Assembly: GCF_009711465.1 (NCBI RefSeq)
Contig: NZ_SMME01000870.1
Span: forward strand, 1-64,000
Source of the DNA: Parendozoicomonas verongulae
GTDB taxonomy: Bacteria > Pseudomonadota > Gammaproteobacteria > Pseudomonadales > Endozoicomonadaceae
DNA: 64,000 nucleotides
Direction of reading: 5' to 3'
The translations under genes were made by a program, and so were the position numbers. How positions within the stretch are numbered: the stretch's first letter is position 1; the number at the start of each line of letters is the position of its first letter. Shown in pieces: positions 37,805 through 45,878 of this stretch. Under the pieces are notes generated by a model, which worked only from the letters and a program-made list of their open reading frames with translations, was not told the DNA's origin and searched no databases.

Positions 37805-37849
37805 CTGACAAGAGCTATACCAAGTGTATATTTTTGTAGTTCTACAAAA
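37805..37849 (+). promoter_or_regulatory. Predicted promoter and palindromic operator for the NadD-like gene
   Basis: CTGACA (37805-37810), 16-bp spacer, TATATT (37827-37832) resembles a sigma-70 promoter. A perfect palindrome TTTTGTAG-TT-CTACAAAA (37832-37849) covers the -10 end and the expected start of transcription, the position of a repressor site. A related sequence occurs upstream of aceE near 6304. Confidence 0.5.
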
Positions 37850-37924
37850 GCCAGTATTCATTTCCCGAACTTCGCAAGTCAGTTAGAATTAACAGCTTCA
37901 CCACCATTCATTTTCGGTTGATTC

Positions 37925-38482
37925 ATGAAGCGTACTGGCGTTTTCGGCTCGGCTTTTAATCCTCCTACACGAGGGCATCTGGACGTTATTCAACAAGCCG
38001 CCTCAGAGTTCGAGCACATTCTTTTGGTTCCCAGTGCTGCACACGCTTTTAACAAGCAATCCCTCTCTCTGGAAGCCCGTGCCGGGCTGCTGGCTGCTTT
38101 TTGTGAGGATATGGCAGACATCCACTGCTCTGTGACTGTATCCCTTGTGGAACAGAAACTTCACCAGGAAAAGCCGGATCGCCCCGTATACACCTGGACG
38201 CTATTAAATCACCTTAGCCAACAAAACCCTGATACCGAATTCAGCTTTATCCGAGGCCCGGATAACGCTGCCCCTGAAACCTGGCAGCGGTTTTACCGCC
38301 ATCAGGAAATTAGTGAACGGTGGAATATTTTTACCGCCCGTGAAAATATTCATGCACGCAGCACACTGGTACGAAAACTTCTGCAAAACTGTAATGAGAG
38401 TGAGATTCCAGAGCAGGCACTTGCCAAACTGGTTACACCATCGGTTTTAGCACATCTGAAAGCGAAGAACCTTTACAGATAG
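37925..38482 (+). CDS. Nicotinate-nucleotide adenylyltransferase-like protein
   Basis: 185-aa nucleotidyltransferase of the NadD/NMNAT superfamily. GSAFNPPTRGHLDVI carries the (H/T)xGH nucleotide-binding motif, and ARSTLVRKLL near the C-terminus replaces the usual ISxTxIR. FSFIRGPDNA corresponds to the substrate-loop region of NadD. Shorter than standard NadD (about 210 aa), so it may be a paralogue rather than the housekeeping enzyme. Eight bases upstream of nudF, suggesting a shared role in NAD or ADP-ribose metabolism (inference). Confidence 0.75.
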   Translation: MKRTGVFGSAFNPPTRGHLDVIQQAASEFEHILLVPSAAHAFNKQSLSLEARAGLLAAFCEDMADIHCSVTVSLVEQKLHQEKPDRPVYTWTLLNHLSQQNPDTEFSFIRGPDNAAPETWQRFYRHQEISERWNIFTARENIHARSTLVRKLLQNCNESEIPEQALAKLVTPSVLAHLKAKNLYR

Positions 38483-38490
38483 GAAGGACA

Positions 38491-39108
38491 ATGAGCAGCA
38501 AGAGCAAACTCTCTTTCACCATTGAAAAAACAGAACCTCTCTACAAAGGTTTTTTTCACGCTGCTCGCTATTACTTTCGCCACTCTCTGTTCCGTGGAGG
38601 GGAGAGCAACCTTGTTGCGCGAGAGGCCTTTCTTCGCACACCCGCCGCCGCAGCATTGCTCTACGATGAAAAACTCGACAATGTCGTTCTGGTAGAACAG
38701 CTTCGGGTTGGCGCCATGATTGAAGCTGGTGCTAACGCCGAATCTGCCTGGATGCTGGAGGTTGTGGCAGGCATCGCAGAGCCAGGTGAAAAGCCGGAAG
38801 ATGTCGTGATGCGTGAAGCGGTAGAAGAGTCTGGCTGTCTCATCACAGAACTGAAGCCCATCTTTGCGTATTATCCGTCTCCCGGTGCCTGCAACGAAGT
38901 CATTCACCTCTTCTGTGGTCTGGTCGATAGTTCCAATGCTGGAGGCATTCACGGGCTGGATTCAGAAGACGAAGACATCCGCGTACATGTCATCAAAGCG
39001 ACAGATGCTCTTGCTATGCTGGACGATGGCAAGATCAATAATGCAACAACAATTATCGCCCTGCAGTGGCTGCGCACTTACAGAAGCCAGCGCACATCAG
39101 CAGGCTAA
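38491..39108 (+). CDS. nudF: ADP-ribose pyrophosphatase
   Basis: Hydrolyses ADP-ribose to AMP and ribose-5-phosphate (205 aa). The Nudix box reads GIAEPGEKPEDVVMREAVEE followed by SGC, with all conserved Gly, Glu and Arg positions. FHAARYYFRHSLFRGGES and VLVEQLRVGAM are typical of NudF. In E. coli nudF lies beside tolC; here a tolC homologue is two genes away on the opposite strand. Confidence 0.92.
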   Translation: MSSKSKLSFTIEKTEPLYKGFFHAARYYFRHSLFRGGESNLVAREAFLRTPAAAALLYDEKLDNVVLVEQLRVGAMIEAGANAESAWMLEVVAGIAEPGEKPEDVVMREAVEESGCLITELKPIFAYYPSPGACNEVIHLFCGLVDSSNAGGIHGLDSEDEDIRVHVIKATDALAMLDDGKINNATTIIALQWLRTYRSQRTSAG

Positions 39109-39123
39109 ATCAGGACATCAACA

Positions 39124-39681
39124 ATGACTCCTTTTCGCGGTTTTTTGTTTGCCCTCACCCTGGCTGTTCTCGCTGGGTGTAGCTCAACACCTTATAAAGA
39201 TGGTTATCCGTTTTCAGCGAACTGGGCGGTATTGCCTGTTCAGTCCCTGCAATCGGAAGAAGCAGGTATTCAGATTGAACGGATGCTGACGGTGCTGCTG
39301 GCCTCCAAAGGTATTAAGAAGGTGGAGCTGCCACCGGAAACAGAAACCCGCGGTGACAATTCCCTGCTGGACAGCGCCCATCGTCTGAAAAATGCACTGC
39401 AGTGGGCCGCCCAACACGGTGTAGAGCTCGGAATGGCAGGCACAGTCAACGAGTACACCAAAAGCACAGATGGCCGTTTCGCGATGGATCTGACCCTCAA
39501 CCTGATGGATATCAAAACCGGTGATGTGATGTGGACTACATCTGGCCGAGGTGAAGGCCGCCCGGGGGATGACCCGATTGCCGTTGGCCGTAAGCTGGTG
39601 AGTACTCTGCTGTCCGGCCTTCCCCTGACATCCACTATGAAAGAGTCCAGCGGTTGGTTCAGCTGGGTTTCTGCGATGTAA
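39124..39681 (+). CDS. Lipoprotein, CsgG/PelC/LpoB-like fold candidate
   Basis: 185-aa lipoprotein: signal peptide with lipobox LAGC (Cys at residue 19) followed by SST, which predicts outer-membrane sorting. WAVLPVQSLQSEEAGIQIER followed by MLTVLLASKG has the strand-helix opening common to CsgG-, PelC- and LpoB-type lipoproteins, and the domain continues through MDLTLNLMDIKTGDVMWTT. Precise function is unknown. Sixteen bases after nudF. Confidence 0.7.
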   Translation: MTPFRGFLFALTLAVLAGCSSTPYKDGYPFSANWAVLPVQSLQSEEAGIQIERMLTVLLASKGIKKVELPPETETRGDNSLLDSAHRLKNALQWAAQHGVELGMAGTVNEYTKSTDGRFAMDLTLNLMDIKTGDVMWTTSGRGEGRPGDDPIAVGRKLVSTLLSGLPLTSTMKESSGWFSWVSAM

Positions 39682-39742
39682 GCTAAGGTCTGTGACGGAG
39701 TGCTAACCTGAAAAGAACGCACACAAATAACGGTCACTGATT

Positions 39743-40075
39743 ATGCTTTACGGGCTCAGGGATGATGACGGAATACTGATAGCCATCGGCGAGCAGGCTG
39801 TATCGGAGCAGTGGCAGGAGCTGGACCAGAATTCCAGAGAAGTTCTCCGCTTCCTTAATAAACAACGCAGTTCAGATCTGGAGGACTCGGATAAAGACTT
39901 CATCCGGGTTCTGGACGACTTGATTGAGTTGATGATTGAAAAACAGCTTTTCCAGTTTACCGAGCTGCCCCAGCCCGCACAGGATAAACTCTTAAAACGC
40001 CGCTGGTACCGTCAGCAACTACGAGGCGATGACGATACTACCCACCTTATTGACCCCCAGGAAGGTTTACTCTGA
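39743..40075 (+). CDS. Small conserved protein of unknown function
   Basis: 110 aa. FIRVLDDLIELMIEKQLFQF then TELPQPAQDKLLKRR and a terminal LIDPQEGLL resemble a family of about 110 residues in Pseudomonas often mislabelled tryptophan synthase beta-like. No catalytic motif is visible. Its last 29 bases overlap the 3' end of the convergent tolC/lapE gene. Confidence 0.7.
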   Translation: MLYGLRDDDGILIAIGEQAVSEQWQELDQNSREVLRFLNKQRSSDLEDSDKDFIRVLDDLIELMIEKQLFQFTELPQPAQDKLLKRRWYRQQLRGDDDTTHLIDPQEGLL

Positions 40076-41417
40076 AGTTCATTTCGGCCTGAAGCATCAT
40101 TGGCAGGTCAACATTCATACTATCCAGCAGTTGCCCCGTTCCGTACAGTACTCGGTAGCGGGAAAACAACTCTTCGTGAACAGCTTCAATAAAGTCCCTC
40201 TGAGACTGGAACAGCTCGTTTTCTGTATCCAGCAAATCCAACAATGAACGTTTTCCTAACCGGAACTGCTGCTGATAGGCCTTGGCCACTTCCCGGCTGG
40301 CAGAAATGTGCTCCTTCAGATAATTCACCTGACCATCCATATAAACGAATGAGTCCCAGGCCAGGCGTAAGTCTCGCGTCACATTACGATAACTCAGTTC
40401 ACGGGAAGCACGCGCTTCTTCTACCTTCCAGGCTGCTTCTCTGCGGCGAGCCTGATCTGCCCCACCGTTATAGAGGTTGTAGGAGAAGTTCAGCATGGCG
40501 CTGAGCGTGTCGGTACGGCCATCGGCCGTAGGAATATCGGAGCGGATGTCGCTGAAGGTTTGCCCAACTTCCAAATCCAGCTGGGGCAGGAAATTACTTT
40601 TGGTGGCTTCAGCCTGAGCTTCATAGGTTTTTACATCGTAACCGGAGGCCTTAATCATGGGGTTGTTCTGCCCAGCCATGGCCATGGCTTCATCCAGGGT
40701 CACAGGCAGCATGGAGATATCCATCTCCGGCATAACCAGACTATTAGGCTTGCGATTCACAACACTGAAAAACTCACTGCGCCCATTGGAGAGTGTGTTT
40801 ATAGCTGTTACGAGATTGGCACTGGCCCGTGCCCGACGGCTTCTGATTTGTTCGAGATCTGAGGTGCGGGAGAGCCCGCTATCGGTACGGGTGTGAATTT
40901 GATCGTATATCTCATCGTGAATCGCAAGATTTTCACGAGCCAGCTCCACAAGCTGCTCCGCCCGAATCACTTTGAGATAGACTTCTGCAACTTGCAGGGC
41001 CACAGTTTCTGCTCTGGCGTGCATCATCAGAGAGCGGGAACGGGCATCCATCTGCGCTCCTTTCAAGCGGCTGCTGGTGCGGAACCCATCAAAGAGCATC
41101 TGTTGAACGGCGAAAGTCGTTTCTCCCAAACGATCCGTTGTTTTTGTATTTCCAGATTTGACATTGGTGTTCTTACGCTGCCAGCCGGTACGACCGCTAA
41201 TACCCAGTTTAGGCAGGTATCCGGCACGCTCGATGGCAATAGTTTCTTCCGAAGCACGAAAACGGTTCATGCTGATCAGCACTTCCGGATTAGTTTCGAT
41301 GGTATAGGAAATCGCCTCCTGAAGGGTGTCGGCCTGAGCCTCCAGAGGAAGTGTACTGAAAGCGCACAGCATGGCACCTGCGAGATAACTTTTAGCAACG
41401 GAAAAACGGCGTCCCAT
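40047..41417 (-). CDS. lapE: TolC-family outer-membrane channel of the adhesin secretion system (LapE-like)
   Basis: 456-aa outer-membrane efflux protein. Signal peptide about 1-29 (LPLEAQADTL), then the duplicated TolC helical architecture: TLQEAISYTIETNPEVLISM, SGLSRTSDLEQIRSRRARA, QLDLEVGQTFSD, LNFSYNLYNGGADQARRREA and FRLGKRSLLDLLDTENELFQ. The type I secretion TolC form (AggA/LapE type). Last gene of the lapB-lapC-adhesin-adhesin-tolC block, 93 bp after the second adhesin; CAGAGGG precedes the start. Confidence 0.92.
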   Translation of the reverse strand: MGRRFSVAKSYLAGAMLCAFSTLPLEAQADTLQEAISYTIETNPEVLISMNRFRASEETIAIERAGYLPKLGISGRTGWQRKNTNVKSGNTKTTDRLGETTFAVQQMLFDGFRTSSRLKGAQMDARSRSLMMHARAETVALQVAEVYLKVIRAEQLVELARENLAIHDEIYDQIHTRTDSGLSRTSDLEQIRSRRARASANLVTAINTLSNGRSEFFSVVNRKPNSLVMPEMDISMLPVTLDEAMAMAGQNNPMIKASGYDVKTYEAQAEATKSNFLPQLDLEVGQTFSDIRSDIPTADGRTDTLSAMLNFSYNLYNGGADQARRREAAWKVEEARASRELSYRNVTRDLRLAWDSFVYMDGQVNYLKEHISASREVAKAYQQQFRLGKRSLLDLLDTENELFQSQRDFIEAVHEELFSRYRVLYGTGQLLDSMNVDLPMMLQAEMNFRVNLPGGQ

Positions 41418-41510
41418 CCCTGGACCCTCTGAGTAGTGGGCATAACATTCTTATTGTTATCGACGGCTCCTAGCTCAGAGTTTAGAGACAAATCTAACGG
41501 TGAGTAGAAA

Positions 41511-44500
41511 TCAGGAGAGCAGGTTGCCATTATCCGTCAGCTGACTGGTCAACAGCGTGACATCCGTGGTACCAAAAGTGGCTGAGAGATCAACACCATC
41601 CAGCACTATGTTTTGAACCACCGGGCCACCGGCTGTGGTGCTGATGCCAATGGTAGTATCTCCACTTTCAAAACTGAAGCTCAGGAACTGATCCAGACTT
41701 TCGGAAGCGTTATCAGGCAGCAGATCCCTTAGATCCAGTACATCGCCAGCCCTTCCGGTACTGAAATCTGTGATGGTATCCACAGTAGGATTATTCTCTA
41801 CTCCCTCGTGCCCGGATTGCCAGATAAAGAAATCCTGACTTTCGCCACCGGTCATAACATCAAATCCGGCACCACCGATGATGGCATCATTCTCCGCTGT
41901 GCCACTGAGGATATCTGTGCCGGTGCTTCCAGTCTGTTCATTTTCGATGGTGACCAGATTCATTGAGATAGAAGATGCCGTTGTCCAGTTACTGGACACA
42001 TTACCCCATACATCATATTCGCTGGTTATTACTGAGATATTGATCTCCCCGCCATTGAATGAGGATAAAGTCAGCCCATCCGCTATGGCATCAACACTCT
42101 CCAGCCCTGCACGATTGCCGGGAGTGGCTGTCCATACAAGTTCGTGCCCACTGGTCGTCACAGTGCCGTGATCTGTCCACTCCGGTGGAATATTGAATTC
42201 CGTTCCATAAGGATGAGCGATACGAATCTCAGTAATGCGGTCCGTGTCATTTTGGGTACTCACCACAAAATCAATGGGCATCATATCACTCGATGTATCC
42301 ACACGATCAACAGCAGAATAATCGCTAAAAATCGCATTATCCGTTACCTGCACTTCATTCGAGCCATTGACATACACCGTAAGAATGCTCTGACTGATAT
42401 CACCATCGGAACCTGTAGCAGTATAAATAAACCGATCATTTCCGGTTTCTCCTGCCACAAGATTATTAGTGGCCTCCAGATTGTTATTGATGTTGTAGAT
42501 ATAGGTGCCATCGCTACGAAGAGTGAGGGTGCCATAGCTTCCTTGCAATGTTACGCCAGCACCGTCGACAGAACGTGATGTACCATCTGGCAAGGATACT
42601 GTGGTGACACTGACTGCTCCTGTGTCGTTACTCAACACATTACCTTCCACCAGCTGTTCAATAGATGTAGCGTTTTCGGGGTCGAAGGTACCTATTGAAG
42701 GTCTAAGTTCCTCAATCAGCCCCGTTTCACTGTCTATAGTCATCATGGCAGGAACGTTTGCCCCCCAATCGATACCAATCAGCTCACCATCAACGGAAGC
42801 TAATGAGTGAAGAGAACCAATATCGGAAGCACTTGGTAATACACTCATGCTGGTTGAGTTACCATCAACATCAATGCGTAGAAATGTGTAGCGAGCTGGA
42901 GACTCTGCATAGCCCTGAGTGTAGAGGGCTCCATCATGCCAAACCATATCCCCAAACAAACCCACTTGCTCTGCAGACGACACATTACCGATACTTGTTA
43001 ACGCCCCGGTGGTTGTATCCGCTCTATAAATATTGCCGTCATACTCGCTAGCGAACAGGCTTCCATCTGGAGCGAAAGTCAGACCCGTTATATTCAGGCT
43101 ACTTGAAGGAAGATCATAAGAGCCAACAACCGTTGCACTTTGAGTGGCTGGGTCAATCGTGTAGATATGAGTGTTATTCGCACCGTACAACACTCCAGAT
43201 GGCGACATTGCAATTGCCAGCATTGACGGGGATAACTCTCCCAGTTTATGGGTTATACCCGTTTCCGCATTCACGACACTTAAATGCATACCGCCATCAT
43301 TTACATCGTCCAGAACATACAGAGAACCGGCTGGCAGGGCAGACTCTACGACAGTTGCACTATCTGCATTGGCGAAACTGTCGGCAATCACACTCACAGT
43401 CAGGGTAGCGGTCGAGGTTGTTGTACCATCACTCACTGTGTAACTGAAGGTATCAATGCCACCACTCACAGCAGTAAACAGTGGTGAGTAAGCGTATGTA
43501 CCGTCAGAGGCGATCGTGAGAGTACCGAAATCTCCGGCAATATTCACTGTGCCGAACTGATCCACTTCCTTATCGCCGACATGGGTGACTCTCAAAACAT
43601 CACCATCGCTATCGGCATCATTCCCAAGCAGCCCCAAATTCACTGAGCTGTTCACTGAGAAGCTCTGATCCGACATAACAGACAGACTGTCATCAACAGC
43701 AATCGGAGCTTGGTTTTCTGCCGTATTTAAATAAACGTCCAGGGTAGAATCGGAGGTACCACCTTCAGCATCCTCAATCTGGTAATCAAAGGTATCAACT
43801 GGCATTTCGCTGCCGTTAGCCAGTGTATTGAGTTCAACATTACTTAAAACCCGGTCATACACCCGCACTTCATCAATCATGCCGTCAAAGTTAAACGACC
43901 CTGACTGAACACCATCATGATATTTATTCACAGAACCGGCCGAACCAAGGGCTACTCCACCAATAGCATCATCAAGGCTTTGGGCATTTGTTGAAAGGCC
44001 AAAACTTTCACCATTCAGAAAGGCTTCCAGTGTTCCTGCGCTACCATCCAGAGTAAGGGCAACATTCTGCCATTGACTGGCATCTAAACTGGAAATATCG
44101 GTACTGAGATATTCGCCATTCCAGTTTGCACCATCGTGGGCACCGGCATACAGTGTGTTGTTCTGGATATAGACAATGAATCCCCCACTACCTCCACCTT
44201 CTGTATAAAGCACCTGACGATCGGTTAAGTCATTATCAGCACCGGGCTTGAAGGCGAAGCTGATGGTTCGTTCTTCAACGTTACCGCCACTGGATTCAAG
44301 AGGGTCAACGTAGGTATGGGCAACTTCAACAGTGTCATTGAATAGAACATCTTCAGGTATGTTTTTGGTGATAATGACATCATCAATGCGGAAGAATCTC
44401 TGATCCTCAGTGAGTTTCAATTCTGTGGTGGGATCACCCGTTGCTGGTAAAGTGATTGTCTGCTGTGTGGTATGAAGACCTACCCCACGGGGAGCTGTAA

Positions 44501-45845
44501 AAGTTGCAACGCGCTCCCCACCCCAGTCGAGATAGACTTGGGCGTCTGAACTGTTACTTTTACCCTGTGCAAGAGTGAACGTCAGGGTATAGCTCTCAGC
44601 AGTCTCATCACTGGTGTCTACCTGTCGTTTTAAGGTTGCAGTGTGCCAGCCATACAAAAAGCCTCCCTCTGTAGGGTCTGCGCCGAAGCCACCGGAGACA
44701 TCCCATCCTTGTGTTGTACCATCATTGAAATTGTTATTCACAACCTGATTACTGACTGGCGTGTAATCTTCTACTGAATGATGGATATTATTAACGGAAA
44801 CATGATCTCCCCGGCCATCAAGACTCAGAGCATTACCAGAAAATCCATTTTCTACAATCGCAGCCTGCCCATGAAGCATGCCGTTATCGGTGACCTGATC
44901 GACACCAGACTGATCTTCTGCCACCTTATCAGACGTTGGCTGGTTAAATCCCCAATAGGCCACCAGTCCGCTCTCAATATCCACCTCTTCCGCCTGGTAA
45001 CTATAAGAGCCATCCGTCTGAATCGTGAGCGTCCCGTAATTCCCCTGAATTGTTGTTGGTCCCAAGTCAGTTACAGCCGTACCATTCACAGTATTGAGTG
45101 ATATACCTGTGCCCGAGTCGTTTATCAAAACACCGGATTGCTGACTCAGGGTTTCACCAAATACTATCTGCACGGAGTCCCTTGCTGCTGATGCGGCTTC
45201 ATGCACAGGCTCTGGTTCAGCTATGACTGTGGTTATCTGTGTGCCGCCAATCATCACTTGAGGCTCTGGCTCAGCTTGTGGAACGGTTATAGGGCTATTA
45301 GGAACAACTTCTTGAACAGCAGGCGCTGGATTGGTTATCGGATTGACCCCTTTACCTGTATAGGCACTCTCAGTGCCTCGCTGAGATAAAAAGCTTTCTC
45401 CCGCTCTACTCTCAGAGTCAGGAAGAGCGGATAAATCCAGCGCACTTTCCAGGTCACTGCTGACAATTTCAGGTGTTGTTTGAAAGCTATGGGCAAACAG
45501 CATTTCACCACCATCAGGACTTTCGCTCTCTCGGGATACAGCATCGTTCTTTCTGGGCGCTCCATCCTCCATTTCAGTCTGTTCAGTTTGAGATTCGTTG
45601 ATAGCCTGAGGAGATTCAACAAAATCCGTAGCGGGGATGGCCACAGAACCACCGGATAACGAAAACGCCATATTGGCCGGAACGGTAATAGTTCGCCCGT
45701 CAGCAGCCTGCAAAACAGCAGAGCTGCCACTCTGTGTTTGAACCGTTTCCTCAGGTTTGAGTACATCGCCTTCAGACAGCACTCTGGTTGACCCATCAGG
45801 GGATACAGCCAGCACCGTTCCTGTCATTTCCCCAACCTTCACCAT
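41511..45845 (-). CDS. LapA-type RTX adhesin, distal copy
   Basis: 1444-aa secreted repeat protein. Domains: LapA-like retention module (about 1-65, VGEMTGTVLAVSPDGSTRVL), Pro/Glu/Ser linker to about 220, cadherin-like unit (LSQQSGVLINDSGTGI), LamG-like domain (about 290-665) interrupted by a jelly-roll insert (about 360-500), VCBS/cadherin-like repeat (about 708-818), a DUF6923-like propeller (about 838-1052), another cadherin-like unit, RTX repeats (about 1305-1345, GTDILSGTAENDAIIGGAGF) and the C-terminal type I secretion target. No LapG-type (T/A/P)AA(G/V) site is evident in the retention linker. Paralogue of the upstream gene. Confidence 0.88.
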   Translation of the reverse strand: MVKVGEMTGTVLAVSPDGSTRVLSEGDVLKPEETVQTQSGSSAVLQAADGRTITVPANMAFSLSGGSVAIPATDFVESPQAINESQTEQTEMEDGAPRKNDAVSRESESPDGGEMLFAHSFQTTPEIVSSDLESALDLSALPDSESRAGESFLSQRGTESAYTGKGVNPITNPAPAVQEVVPNSPITVPQAEPEPQVMIGGTQITTVIAEPEPVHEAASAARDSVQIVFGETLSQQSGVLINDSGTGISLNTVNGTAVTDLGPTTIQGNYGTLTIQTDGSYSYQAEEVDIESGLVAYWGFNQPTSDKVAEDQSGVDQVTDNGMLHGQAAIVENGFSGNALSLDGRGDHVSVNNIHHSVEDYTPVSNQVVNNNFNDGTTQGWDVSGGFGADPTEGGFLYGWHTATLKRQVDTSDETAESYTLTFTLAQGKSNSSDAQVYLDWGGERVATFTAPRGVGLHTTQQTITLPATGDPTTELKLTEDQRFFRIDDVIITKNIPEDVLFNDTVEVAHTYVDPLESSGGNVEERTISFAFKPGADNDLTDRQVLYTEGGGSGGFIVYIQNNTLYAGAHDGANWNGEYLSTDISSLDASQWQNVALTLDGSAGTLEAFLNGESFGLSTNAQSLDDAIGGVALGSAGSVNKYHDGVQSGSFNFDGMIDEVRVYDRVLSNVELNTLANGSEMPVDTFDYQIEDAEGGTSDSTLDVYLNTAENQAPIAVDDSLSVMSDQSFSVNSSVNLGLLGNDADSDGDVLRVTHVGDKEVDQFGTVNIAGDFGTLTIASDGTYAYSPLFTAVSGGIDTFSYTVSDGTTTSTATLTVSVIADSFANADSATVVESALPAGSLYVLDDVNDGGMHLSVVNAETGITHKLGELSPSMLAIAMSPSGVLYGANNTHIYTIDPATQSATVVGSYDLPSSSLNITGLTFAPDGSLFASEYDGNIYRADTTTGALTSIGNVSSAEQVGLFGDMVWHDGALYTQGYAESPARYTFLRIDVDGNSTSMSVLPSASDIGSLHSLASVDGELIGIDWGANVPAMMTIDSETGLIEELRPSIGTFDPENATSIEQLVEGNVLSNDTGAVSVTTVSLPDGTSRSVDGAGVTLQGSYGTLTLRSDGTYIYNINNNLEATNNLVAGETGNDRFIYTATGSDGDISQSILTVYVNGSNEVQVTDNAIFSDYSAVDRVDTSSDMMPIDFVVSTQNDTDRITEIRIAHPYGTEFNIPPEWTDHGTVTTSGHELVWTATPGNRAGLESVDAIADGLTLSSFNGGEINISVITSEYDVWGNVSSNWTTASSISMNLVTIENEQTGSTGTDILSGTAENDAIIGGAGFDVMTGGESQDFFIWQSGHEGVENNPTVDTITDFSTGRAGDVLDLRDLLPDNASESLDQFLSFSFESGDTTIGISTTAGGPVVQNIVLDGVDLSATFGTTDVTLLTSQLTDNGNLLS

Positions 45846-45878
45846 ATCAACCGCTCCTTCCCTGTCAGCTGTCGCTTA

